This document shows positions 44,355-53,823 of a DNA stretch of 64,000 nucleotides, piece by piece. The stretch is from positions 66,690,033-66,754,032 of the forward strand of contig OX485804.1 in assembly GCA_950295325.1 (NCBI GenBank), read 5' to 3'. The first letter of the stretch is position 1, and every line of letters starts with the position of its first letter. This stretch comes from Polytrichum commune (lineage: Eukaryota > Streptophyta > Polytrichopsida > Polytrichales > Polytrichaceae). The notes beneath the pieces are model-generated. The model was not told the DNA's origin. It saw only the letters and a list, made by a program, of their open reading frames with translations, and searched no databases. Position numbers and translations under genes: made by a program.

Positions 44355-46351
44355 GTTATTGTGTTTTTACCTTCGGAAGGATTTGAGTGAATGAGGATAG
44401 GTAAGGAGAACTTGGATTGAGTAGTTAGTGAGTAGGCTAGTACAAATGGATGGAGACAACCAAAGTGACTCAAGAGGCAAGTGCATTCGAATTGGGATGA
44501 ATGGAGGATCACATGGAGCGCACAAGTGGACCACCTCATCATGGCCACTTAATGGGGAAGGCCCAAGGAAGAATGCAAGGTGGAGGATAAGCAAATTCTC
44601 AAAGCACCAATCAAATCACGAGTTAAGCATCGTGGTTTGAATTAAGTGGTGAGCGACGATTTGGGAAAGTAAGGGGAGAAAGTTATGGCGGCGGAAAGCG
44701 AAGGAGGCTAAGTTTGGGTTGAAGCATCCCAAGTTTGGTAAAGTGTGGTAGGTAGAAAGCCAAGGCTAGTTAAATGTTCGAATTAGGATCCTTGTTGATC
44801 ATTTGAGGGAGGAAGGCTTAGAAGATAGGATTGGCGCCTACTAAGTAGGAGGAAATCTCAAGGGCTTATCGTGAGCCTTGAGGGTGCTCACCCCCTCAAG
44901 CTTACTATATAATCCCTCATTCTTCCCTCACTCATCCTCTCTTTCCTTTGTGCTCCAAGGCACCCCACGAGTTATAAGTGTGGGTGTGGGAAGCCATATT
45001 GGAGCACATGTGTGTGCTTAGTTTTTAGTTTGAGAGCCAAGGCTTGTTAGCCTTGAAGAGGGCTTGACCTCTTGGTAGAATTAGTGTTGACGTGAAGGAT
45101 TTTAAAGTTAATTCATGATTCCAATTTGTGGTACTTAAAGTTTATGTTTTGAATACACGTGGTTGCAAGTTCCATGTTTAAGAGTTGAGCACTTGATGTT
45201 GTGATGAGTGCAAAAATATACTTGTGTGGATTAGTTAGTCTTAGTGAAGTTAGGAAATTCTCTCTCCCCCTCTCCTCTCTAGGATTTTAGGATTTTAGGA
45301 TTAGAGAAGAATTGTGTGATTAGAAAGGGGTTGTTAGTAGAATTAGGGAAATTAGGTAGGAAGATTAGTTAAGGGCTTGAATAATTAGTGAGGTAGTTGG
45401 GGATTACAACTACAAAGTTGTGGGTTCATGAAGGAGCTGGGTTTGTTTAGTTAGAAAGTAAAGAGCTGGGTTTATGAAGAAGCTGGGTTTGTTTAGTTAG
45501 AAAGTAAAGAGCTGGGTTTATGAAGGACCTGGGTTTGTTTAGTTAGAAGCTAAGGAGCTGGGTTCATGAAGGAGCTGGGTTTATGAAGGAGCTGGGTTTA
45601 TGAAGGAGCTAGGTTTATGTAATTAGAAAGTAAAGAGATGGGTTCATGAAGGAGCTTAGTAGATAGCCTACCTAATTAGCTCATAGACAAGTAGTTAGTT
45701 ACATTATGCTAGTTAGTGTTATGTGTGGCTTTCACAAGTAAATGTATTTGAGATTGACTATAGAGAATAGTGTTTTTTTAACACTTGCATCCTCTCTTTA
45801 AAAATAAACCACGTGCACAAATTAATGGAGAATGTGGAGCACTCTCGCGATGGCAAGACAAAGGAAGCAAAGACCAAAGGTGCGAGGGAGAGATTGACAT
45901 AAGTCACATAAGTATTTCTTAATACTTAAAGGCTTATGTACGGTATGGAGACACCAAGTGAGACCTCTTATAGTAGCGATACGGAATACACAAGTGATAG
46001 TTCAAGTGGTAGTATAGAGTCAACGGCGCGGACTCCATTTAGGAGAGGGATATCCTTAAGGGCTTGTGTAGCTAAAGCGGCCGGATGGACGTTAGAAGCA
46101 AACAAAGACAAAATAGCACCCGAGCATAAGGAGGTTAAAATAACATAGTTAACTTGTGCATTCTCCACATACGTATTGAAATCGTACATTGAGTTGTTAA
46201 ACGTGAAATTCCAGTTAAATCCAAGACCACTTGAAGGGTGAACCTTGCACTATGGACTCATCCAAGTCCAAATCCAATACCGCGGAGGAATGTGAGCCCA
46301 AACCCACTACTCGGACTACGGACGCTTAAGGGTGGGGGGTTTGGCCTCACA
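44355..46351 (+). repeat. 3' LTR, main part of the Ty3 element
   Basis: Same sequence as 34019-36015 at a fixed offset of 10336. It ends CCTCACA at 46351 and is followed directly by ATTAAG, the start of a foldback. The expected 5-bp host duplication cannot be checked because the 5' end is truncated. Confidence 0.92.
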
Positions 46352-46480
46352 ATTAAGAATAAAAAAACAATGGAGAATAAGTTTTATTAACTTTTCTCAA
46401 TTTTTCTCATTATAATATCCTCTAACCAAAATTGAGAAAAGTTAATAAAACTTATTCTCCATTGCTTTTTTATTCTTAAT
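46352..46480. repeat. foldback/MITE-like hairpin abutting the 3' LTR
   Basis: Arms of 50 bp with one mismatch: ATTAAGAATAAAAAA-CAATGG at the left and its reverse complement ending TATTCTTAAT at the right, separated by about 29 bp. The left arm begins at the base after the LTR end. No clear target duplication. Confidence 0.85.
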
Positions 46481-46670
46481 ATAAAAGAAATTAAATTAAA
46501 GCAGTTAAGAACTCAAAATGTCTCTTTAAAAAGTGATAGTATCACTTAAAATGAAAAATGAAATGTATCTTTTATTTAAAATAAAATATATCTAAATAAA
46601 ATGTAAAATTATAAAAAAAATTAAGCCTTTTTTTAAATTGAATAATATAATTTCAATTTTTTTGTTAATT

Positions 46671-46940
46671 ACTAATATTTTTTCTTATTATACCTTGGGG
46701 TACATGGAATCTTCTCCGGGTATAGGGAATCTTTCCTGGACATCGGGCATCTTCCCCCGGGTACAGGGAATCTTTCCCGGGGTACCATGTTTTACAAAGT
46801 ATGGCCCTTTTGGCATTCCAAAGGACAGTAATTTTTGGTAATTACTAATATTTTTTCTTATTATACCTCGGGGCACATGGAATCTTCTCCGGGTACCCTG
46901 TTTTACAAAGTATGGCCCTTTTGGCATTCCCTATTGTCCG
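46671..46940 (+). repeat. dispersed repeat (plus orientation), two tandem units
   Basis: TTAATTACTAATATTTTTTC at about 46671 is repeated at about 46840. Each unit continues with CTTATTATACC, GGAATCTTCTCCGGGTA and ends CATGTTTTACAAAGTATGG or CCTGTTTTACAAAGTATGG followed by CCCTTTTGGCATTCC. The first unit has extra GGGAATCTTTCC-type repeats. It matches 32420-32483 plus 33919-34000 in opposite orientation. Confidence 0.8.
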
Positions 46941-47106
46941 GGTGCCGGATTGCGGGCCCGGCCCTGATACCCCTTCCCTATGATGGGTCATGGGTCGGCC
47001 GGCTGGGGCCCGCCCAAATGGCATGAGCTTTAGCCCTGGCAATCCAGACGGTACCCTTCCATTGCCAAAGATACTCTACTCCGTGGCTTGCATCTCCGAT
47101 GCAGCA

Positions 47107-47992
47107 ACCACAGGTGTAGCACTAACCCCAACCTCAGGAAGAAGCTTAGAGTATACTTAGCATGTCTCGAGTGACATCATGTTTCCCCATCATGGGGAAG
47201 GGGTAACAGGGTCGGGGCCTGCGATCCAACACCTCAAACAATCTTGCCATTTAAAAAAATAATTGGGATCTTGACCAACAACTATAGTTCACCCCACCCA
47301 ATTCCAAAAATATTGAAATAAAATAAAATAAAAAAATAAAATCGCCCTTGCATTCTTGAAGGCCGCTTGTTCGCAAATCCCATATTGAGTACATTGCCAC
47401 CTAATTACATTCAATCACACTTTATTAGTTTGAATGTGTACAAATACTTGGGGAAATAGAACATATTAACTCAAATATTATTAAATAAACATACTAAAAA
47501 TAAAACACTAATTTTAGCTTCATTTTAAAATAACAAAGACCCTTTCAATGGTAAGTCACAAAAACTATAACCTTAGTGCTAACGAGGGTTTTGATTCTAA
47601 GTTCATTACATGCTTTGTTACCGGTTTCACTTCAAAAATGAAAACGCAATCAATTCCTTTTTTACTTAATGGAAGTGAACATATATATTAGATTATGAAC
47701 CTTGAAAATAAAATGCACTCAAAATGAGTTATATGACAAGCATCCTTCAAGAATGCAAGGGCAATTTTCTATTTCGAAGTCAGGCGGGGAGGGGGCAACC
47801 ATTTTCGGTGTGGATCTGAAAATTTTAGATTCGTTTCTGGAGCTGCCCGGAGGTGCCGTATCGCGTGCCCGGCCCCTATCCACCTCCTCTGAAAGAAAGT
47901 TCGTTAGGGGAGGTTTAGTATCCGCCGTGTAGCACTACCCCGACCTCAGAAAGAAGCTTAGAGTATACTTAGCATGGCTCAAGTGATTCGAG
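47107..47992. repeat. short direct repeat flanking a foldback element
   Basis: GGAAGAAGCTTAGAGTATAC (47138 region) and GAAAGAAGCTTAGAGTATAC (47950 region) lie in blocks of about 65 bp (TGTAGCACTA-CCCC-ACCTCAG...TTAGCATG) that occur once on each side. Repeated words sit outside the inverted repeat below. Confidence 0.6.
47325..47778. mobile_element. MITE-like element with about 30-bp inverted ends
   Basis: GCCCTTGCATTCTTGAAGG-GCTTGT near 47343-47372 is repeated in reverse complement near 47737-47763 (ACAAGC-CCTTCAAGAATGCAAGGGC). The inside (about 400 bp) is AT-rich and non-coding. The target duplication is not clear, so the superfamily is unknown. Confidence 0.65.
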
Positions 47993-48303
47993 CGCCCTTC
48001 GAGTGCAGGTGCAGTCCGTGTTCTGTCTTATGTTTCATATTCTTTTGTAACGGGTACAACGTTCTGTGAAGTGATCTTTTGTTAGCCGCTACAGCGTGAA
48101 CATTCTTGCATCCTACAGAGTTACAGACTGTGTATTCTGTTGCTTCAACAGGAAGGTGAGTTAATGTACTGCGGCAAGGCACTATCCTAGTTGTAGCAAT
48201 GTATCACTTCGCAGTGGAAGACGGATTGATTCTATGATATTAGGACAGGACCACGATCTGGTCCGCTACGTGGACAATAGGTTTAGCGTGTTTGTAGATT
48301 ACC

Positions 48304-49605
48304 ATGGCCTCTACTTCTGCGCAGCCTGAAGAAAATTATAACCAGTACTTGATTCAGGAGAGAGATGAAAAGGCGAAGAATCTGATACGAGGGCGTTGTG
48401 TAGGAAGAGGCACATCCGGGATAGTATATGAGGTGACAGAACAATGGTTAGGCAAGAGATGCGTCATCAAAGACTTCTCTGCCGTGAAGAGCGTGGGTTT
48501 TAAAGATGAAGTATTTCCTTTGGTCTTTCTTGAGCACGAGAACATTGTGCAGTACTATTGGTTTACTTCTGACACGAGAAGATGTTCCATTGTGTTAGAG
48601 TATGTGGATGATGATCTTCGCAGCGTTGTACAAAAGAAGAGGGAGGCGCAATGGAAGAAGTCCCTGGTTGCTTCCGGTACAAGTTCTAACAAGTCACGCT
48701 TGGTTTACATGGAAGAGTTCTTAAAGCCACCGAATATTGTTACCATCCCAGATGGTGTGGAAGGTCCTTCTTCAGAACCATTGGTGATTGATTCTACTCC
48801 TTTTGCACTGCTTGACGCTATTGAGATTATGTTTCAAATTGCAACTGGCATGGAGTACTTGCATGGGAAAGGTGTTCCGCACGGGGATCTTACACCAAAC
48901 AACGTGTGTGGTAGTTTTACACCGGACCAGAGGATGCAGGTAAAGGTAACTGATTACGGCCTCCTTGGAATCAAGAAGCGCATGAAGATGGCTTCGAAGC
49001 ATACTCGACACTCTAAAGTGCTTTTATGGAAAGCACCCGAATTATTTGAGGAATTTCTTGGAACCTCAACTGAAGACTCCGGCGATCCCTGGACTGACTC
49101 GGATACCGAATCAGATGAAGAGAGGCGCCATCCGCCAAATGCTTCTGATATTGATAATTTCAAGGAAAAGAAGGCTGACGTCTACAGCTTCGCTGTTTTA
49201 TGTTCACTAATCTTGGCTGGGGAATTATCTCATCAAAATTTGAGCTTAAGTGACTTACGAAAGCAGATTTCATCTGATAATCTAAGACCGAAATTACCTC
49301 CAACATGTCCAGAGCTGCTCAGAACTCTGATTGAGGAATGTTGGGATAGGGACTTCACAGCTAGGCCTGACTTCTTCGATATATGTGAAAGATTACGTTC
49401 TATCCGAACCGCCCAGGAAAGGACCACGCCAGGTAAAGTCCGTGGACCGTCATCTCGCAAATTGCTCCTTGCTAAGTTACCTATAATGATGTGGTGCAGT
49501 TCCAATTTCATATTTGTTTCAGTGAAATTTTGGTGGAATGTGACTATGATTGGCCAGTGTATTGAGAAGCCACATGCTATTCTCCTCAAAGTGTTCCATG
49601 ATTAA
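48304..49605 (+). CDS. protein kinase, HGDLTP type
   Basis: 433 residues from ATG 48304 as one open frame. The kinase domain covers about 30-380: glycine loop VGRGTSGIVYE, catalytic Lys in RCVIKDF, catalytic loop VPHGDLTPNNV, DYG in place of DFG (VKVTDYGLLG), WKAPELF and KADVYSFAVLC. An acidic Ser/Asp-rich insert (EDSGDPWTDSDTESDEE) sits between the APE motif and the F helix, and an extra loop of about 45 residues lies in the N lobe. The HRD arginine is replaced by Gly, as in the kinase at 30572-32242; the two share general layout but little sequence outside motifs. A good donor (CCAG|GTAAAG) at about 49431 suggests that the residues from about 377 on, which look unlike kinase, may be intron and that the true C terminus is downstream. 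Confidence 0.8.
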   Translation: MASTSAQPEENYNQYLIQERDEKAKNLIRGRCVGRGTSGIVYEVTEQWLGKRCVIKDFSAVKSVGFKDEVFPLVFLEHENIVQYYWFTSDTRRCSIVLEYVDDDLRSVVQKKREAQWKKSLVASGTSSNKSRLVYMEEFLKPPNIVTIPDGVEGPSSEPLVIDSTPFALLDAIEIMFQIATGMEYLHGKGVPHGDLTPNNVCGSFTPDQRMQVKVTDYGLLGIKKRMKMASKHTRHSKVLLWKAPELFEEFLGTSTEDSGDPWTDSDTESDEERRHPPNASDIDNFKEKKADVYSFAVLCSLILAGELSHQNLSLSDLRKQISSDNLRPKLPPTCPELLRTLIEECWDRDFTARPDFFDICERLRSIRTAQERTTPGKVRGPSSRKLLLAKLPIMMWCSSNFIFVSVKFWWNVTMIGQCIEKPHAILLKVFHD

Positions 49606-50625
49606 ATGTGCCTATTCCTCAAGTAAAGGTTTTTTGGGGCTCATTCTATATATACCTATATATATGTCACAGTATTCATACCTAGTGTATGAATATGCCA
49701 ACATGTTGTTTTTCTCTCCAAACATTGGTGCCAATAACAAATTTTACTTGCCATGGACTTCAATTGGGCTTCCAATCACCAGTTCAAGATGTGGGCATCG
49801 ATCAACCTTATGGAGCAACATCAATTTTTTCGAGTTATCATGAGAGGTGAACCATATTATTTCCCTCTCATATCGTGTGTTTAGTGCTCTTGAGTTTAGA
49901 ATTTGTTATTAACCTTAAAAGGACTATATCCATAAGGCTATCAAGTTCACAAATTTTGTCTCAAATTCAAAGAGTGAATTATAAAATTTAGGGAGTTGGT
50001 CTTAGGGCATTAAATAGAAGCATGTGATGGAAATTTGTTATTTTTTACCTATCAACACCATGTCACCATTGACATGTGTCCAAAGCAAGTTTAAGTAATA
50101 AATTAACTTCACAATTGATTCCGAATGTGTAAACATATGGAGTTCCAGAAGGCAAATTTTCACCTTGAAATAATAATATGATAATCAAGAGGAAAACACA
50201 AGTCGAAAACTAAATTCGAGTTTCGGACACCCCTAGACTAATCCACCATGATTGTGTTTGCACGGCCTAATCTTGATTTTCAGAACGCTCTCAAATACTA
50301 TAATTATAAGAATAAAAACACTATATTCGGTAATTGGAGACTTTTTGTTGATTTTGAGACTATTTAAGGACGTGGCTTTCACATTTGTAGGAAGGAAAAC
50401 ACTAAAAATATGCTATGTTCCCAATTTTGGAAACAAATAAGAGACTCAAATGCATGGAACCACACATACAAATAAGAAAATGGGATATATGAAAACATTT
50501 GCATATGGAAAATCAATATCATATTTATTGAATAGGGGTTGAAGTACAAAATACAAGTGGAATATCCAATATTAGGCAAAAGTCCTAGAAACATAATTCC
50601 ACAACTACATGTATGTTAATATAGC
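49606..50625. other. AT-rich intergenic DNA, no gene recognised
   Basis: It may hold a 3' exon or untranslated region of the kinase upstream. Nothing else is supported. Confidence 0.4.
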
Positions 50626-50880
50626 CTATACGTTCGGATCATGATTACGACTCACTACTTTTGCTTTTGCAATACTATTATTAGCATTTATGGCCGTTTC
50701 ACGTTCTTTTGCTTTCATGGCCTCCATGGCTCTAAAGATCTCGGGTCCGCGGCTAAAACCTTGTGTATTTGTCGACCCCGAATATGTGCCATTTGCCCAT
50801 ATTTGCCGACCCCCTACCGAATAAGTGGAATACGAATGCGATTGGGAAAACGAACGTCTTACACTCTTCCGTAGGGCCAA
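50626..50880 (-). CDS. unrecognised small frame, possible 3' exon
   Basis: 84 codons, MALRKSVRRSFSQSHSYSTY then SVGGRQIW and EAMKAKERETAI. Basic and Ser/Tyr rich; no domain recognised. It follows the phosphatase-like gene on the same strand and may be a further exon of that locus or a separate small gene. Confidence 0.25.
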   Translation of the reverse strand: MALRKSVRRSFSQSHSYSTYSVGGRQIWANGTYSGSTNTQGFSRGPEIFRAMEAMKAKERETAINANNSIAKAKVVSRNHDPNV

Positions 50881-51075
50881 ACAACGATCAGACTCGCAAG
50901 AAGCAGTCTTCAGTGTTCACCTATCCAATGACGAAGTCGAGGATGAACGGCCCACATTCATGTGTATTGGGGTCTGAAACAATGACCATAAATACATATA
51001 ATGACGTGGGTTAGTATAAGTTACGGATGGAAGTCCGAAAAACCCAAGAATATGAAATGCACTAATCCACGGAAA

Positions 51076-51516
51076 TCATGAAGAAAAAACTTGAGAATAC
51101 CAATAAGTGGGCACCTTGGCCTGCGGGGCGGTGGTTTGAGCTTCTGCGACATCGAGGGGGGCCACAAGCACAACAGGGACGCTCGTAAACGCTGGGACAT
51201 CAATTTGGGGTTCATCCATACAAAGGCGTCTGGTCGACCGCGGGTTTCGAACGTGCTTCTCATTGCGGAGGGGAGATGGAGATGGAGATGGAGATGGAGC
51301 GTAATTGAGTTTTGCAACCTTTGGAGGAGGGCTATCGACAACTCCGTCTTCAAACCCCGAGTCTTTGGAGTAATCAACAGCAGAGGCGGCATCGACGGCT
51401 GAAAATTGAAATAGTGAAGGCATTGAAATGTCGGTCACACCGATGGAAGGGGAGCTGGGGCCCGGTTTAGATGCACACATGCCATGGACGAGACTTTGGG
51501 ATGCTTGGTGAGGCAA
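51076..51516 (-). CDS. unrecognised low-complexity frame, possible exon
   Basis: 146 codons. A plausible acceptor (CTTAG) at about 51520 precedes LPHQASQSLVHG. The sequence is Pro/Ser/Ala rich with PSPSPSPSPLRNEK encoded by a GGAGAT repeat (about 51282-51300). The end WYSQVF overlaps a possible donor (TTG|GTATTC). It could be the disordered tail of the phosphatase-like gene immediately upstream on the same strand. Confidence 0.3.
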   Translation of the reverse strand: MPHQASQSLVHGMCASKPGPSSPSIGVTDISMPSLFQFSAVDAASAVDYSKDSGFEDGVVDSPPPKVAKLNYAPSPSPSPSPLRNEKHVRNPRSTRRLCMDEPQIDVPAFTSVPVVLVAPLDVAEAQTTAPQAKVPTYWYSQVFSS

Positions 51517-52092
51517 CTAAGACACAAAAATACATTTACAAAATACAGGGAGAAATGTTAGATATAAACATGGAGAGTCCAAGTACAAACCCAAAAAGCA
51601 GTTCTCATATTAATTTATTGAGTTTGGCATAGCCGTACAACCTCCTAAATTCCTCATCTCTTGGGCCTAGAGGCCTATTGCCAATGGGGTTGGAGAGGAC
51701 AAAATCCGGGACACTTCCGGGGTCATAGGCAAGCCTCCTAATGTAGGGTCCTAGTTCATTCTCTAGAAAGTTGTCATTTCTATCACTCTCCCAAGGATCC
51801 GGGAATATGCAACTGCCCGGGGGATTGAGAATACTCTTTGCCGGGCTGTCGTCAATGAGGAGCGTGTTCTCCGGGGTGGGCCAACAACCGTGGGGCACCC
51901 CCTCCAACATAGGGACGCCCACCCAAAGGTTCTTCCTCAGTACCTTTAGGAATTGAGGCCCTCGGCCTCCTCCGACTTTGGGTACAATGTTGCCATTACG
52001 GTCATAAAGGTCATCGCAGTGTTCTTGACCGAGAAGCAAGCATGGCATTGCGAGTTCTCGGAAAAGGAAACCGACGATGGCCTTCGTGTTGT

Positions 52093-53195
52093 CAGGGTTG
52101 TCTATCGCGACGTCATGACGGTGTCGTGCCGTCATGTCGTGTCGTGTCGTGACGGAGGGCTCCGTCACGACACAATAGGGTCCACGTAGGGTCAACATAG
52201 GGGGAACGGACTAGGGTGGGTAAAATACTTACCTTCTTGCCAAGGTGGCGTCCTATGTGGCAGAAAACGCCGACGTGGTCGTGGATATGCCTAGCGCCAG
52301 GTAAATCATTTTGCCATTTTGTTTACCATTTTGTTAAAATCAAAGTAGTAAAAAACGACTAAGGAGGGTGTGGGGCGGACGGGGGACGAGGGTGGGGCGG
52401 ACGGGGGTGGGGGGGGAACGGAGCGGACGGAGTCGGGGTCGGGAACGGGGGCGGGAACGGAGCGGACGGGGTTGGGAACGGGGGCGGACGGGGGGGAACG
52501 GGAGCGGACGGGGTCGGGAACGGGGGCGGACCGGGGGGGGGGGGGGAACGGAGCGGACGGGGTCGGGAACAAAGCGGACGGGGTCGGGAACGGGGGCGGA
52601 CGGAGGGGGGGGGAATTTTTTTTTTTTAAAATGGGGCGGACGGGGAAGGGGGGGGGGGAAAAAAAAAAAAAAACTGGGGCGGACGGGGGAGCGGACGGGG
52701 GGGAACGGGGCGTACGGGGTTGGGAACGGGGGCGGACGGGGTTGGGAACGGGGGCGGACGGGGTTGGGAACGGGGGCGGACGGGGGGGAACGGGAGCGGA
52801 CGGAGGGGGGGGAAATTTTTTTTAAAAAAAATGGGGCGGACGGGGAAGGGGGGAAAAAAAATAAAAAATAAAAAATGGGGCGGACGGGGGGGAACGGGGC
52901 GTACGGGGTTGGGAACGGAGCGGACGGGGTCGGGAACAGGGGCGGACGGGGGGGCGGACGGGCTCTAGTAAATTTTTCCCCACTTTACCTTTACTTTGCT
53001 GACATGTCATCACACGTGGACATTGTAAATCCTACGTGTCCGAATTGGGTTAATGTAATTACACAAAAAAATCGGTAAAATTCAAGTCCGTCAGGATAAA
53101 GACAGCATCCGGCATAATGTCGTGACGGATACGTGTCGTGACGGCACGACATTATGCCGGGAGTACCCTCCGTCACGACACAATAGACAACCCTG
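52093..53195. mobile_element. 1103-bp non-autonomous hAT element inside the phosphatase-like exon
   Basis: The ends are perfect 13-bp inverted repeats, CAGGGTTGTCTAT and ATAGACAACCCTG. The flanks are identical 8-bp copies CGTGTTGT (52085-52092 and 53196-53203). Near both ends CGTGACGG / CCGTCACGAC words recur in both directions (about 52125-52175 and 53120-53180), as subterminal repeats do. The centre is a G-rich tandem array. No transposase coding was seen. Confidence 0.95.
52368..52970 (+). repeat. G-rich tandem array (units of GGGGCGGACGGGG-T-GGGAAC)
   Basis: About 600 bp made of variants of GGGGCGGACGGGGTTGGGAA, with runs of 8-12 G, interrupted by poly-T/poly-A patches near 52618 and 52818. 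Several runs of four or more G lie within short distance, so quadruplex folding is plausible. It sits wholly inside the hAT element. Confidence 0.9.
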
Positions 53196-53773
53196 CGTGT
53201 TGTCCATGAGCATAGAGCTCCAGATGATGACATGGGCCAAGCCAAGGACATCACGAAGGAAGCACCTCAACCCCGGCCGGGCCCGTACAACCTTCTTGTT
53301 AATGAGAGTATCGAACTGTCCGCCGTAATCCATGTCTTGTGGACTACGGAAGGGACCCTTCGACGCACTATTGGAGATATGCATGGAATGACAAAGCACC
53401 CCATTGAGGTCAAATATTATGAACGGTTTCCTCATGGGCCGGCTTGGTCTTTCAGCGGGGTTGCGACATATCTCCGACGGACCCTGTGATGGAAAATACT
53501 ATCTAGGTGAATGGTACTACCCATGAAAACCAATTGACAAGCATGCACAAACTCAACAAACTAATATAAGGCAAAAAGAATACGAATACGCAGTTCAAAA
53601 AATTTGTATTAATGTGATTGGTTTAATACATTTCGCGAATAATTTACATTGTCAAAAAAGGTCTCCCCTAAAACTAATTGAATCTATGCTGGCAAAATTG
53701 CATCCACCCGCCGGGCGAAGTCGAGCATCGAACTCGACAATATGCACACGCCACGAAGTTGGCAGACAAGGAA

Positions 53774-53795
53774 GTTTCGGACGCGCGTCCGTAAC
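53774..53795. repeat. palindrome copy 1 (intron of the large minus gene)
   Basis: Core CGGACGCGCGTCCG (53778-53791), flanked GTTT and TAAC. It lies in the 340-bp putative intron 53823-53484. Confidence 0.9.
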
Positions 53796-53823
53796 GTGGG
53801 AGGCAAGCTCAAAGGTGGATTAC

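Larger units (their letters stand above)
34019..46351 (+). mobile_element. young Ty3-type LTR retrotransposon, 5' truncated
   Basis: Direct repeats 34019-36015 and 44355-46351 keep a constant offset of 10336 bp and I saw no difference between them, which means a very recent insertion. Between them are a primer-binding site and one open Gag-Pol frame. The 3' LTR appears to begin at 43226 (TGTGAGCCCAAA) and ends TTTGGCCTCACA, inverted repeats matching at 11 of 12 positions, so the 5' LTR lacks its first about 150 bp. The 3' LTR is split by a solo LTR. Pol order is protease, reverse transcriptase, RNase H, integrase, which defines Ty3. I see no chromodomain, so it belongs with non-chromoviral plant elements. 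There is no purine tract directly before 43226, which leaves the LTR start slightly uncertain. Confidence 0.92.
51605..53483 (-). pseudogene. FCP1-like HAD phosphatase-like region, split by a hAT element
   Basis: The N-terminal half (53483-53196) carries PFIIFDLNGVLC, VVRARPGLRCFLRDVL and HVIIWSSMLMDN. The C-terminal half (52092-51605) carries TKAIVGFLFRE, GQEHCDDLYD and NTLLIDDSPAKSILNP. These are the ordered motifs of the FCP1/NLI-interacting-factor HAD fold, which removes phosphate from proteins such as the RNA polymerase II tail. The second Asp of the DxDx(T/V) motif is Asn (DLNGV), so catalysis is doubtful even before disruption. Reading across the insertion site keeps frame (MDN then TKA), which proves the hAT element landed in an exon. 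An acceptor at 53484 (CATCACAG) in phase 0 matches the donor at 53823 of the coiled-coil exon upstream, so this is probably the C-terminal part of the large gene. Confidence 0.75.

Noticed and set aside
34025-44361. LTR start at TGTGTTTT in place of 43226
   Set aside because: It gives only a 4-bp terminal match (TGTG/CACA) and leaves the shared GTTAT before it unexplained; TGTGAGCCCAAA at 43226 matches the LTR end far better.
52368-52968. Several Gly/Arg-rich frames of 82-167 codons
   Set aside because: Products of the G-rich tandem array; all three frames are open and no start context or domain exists.
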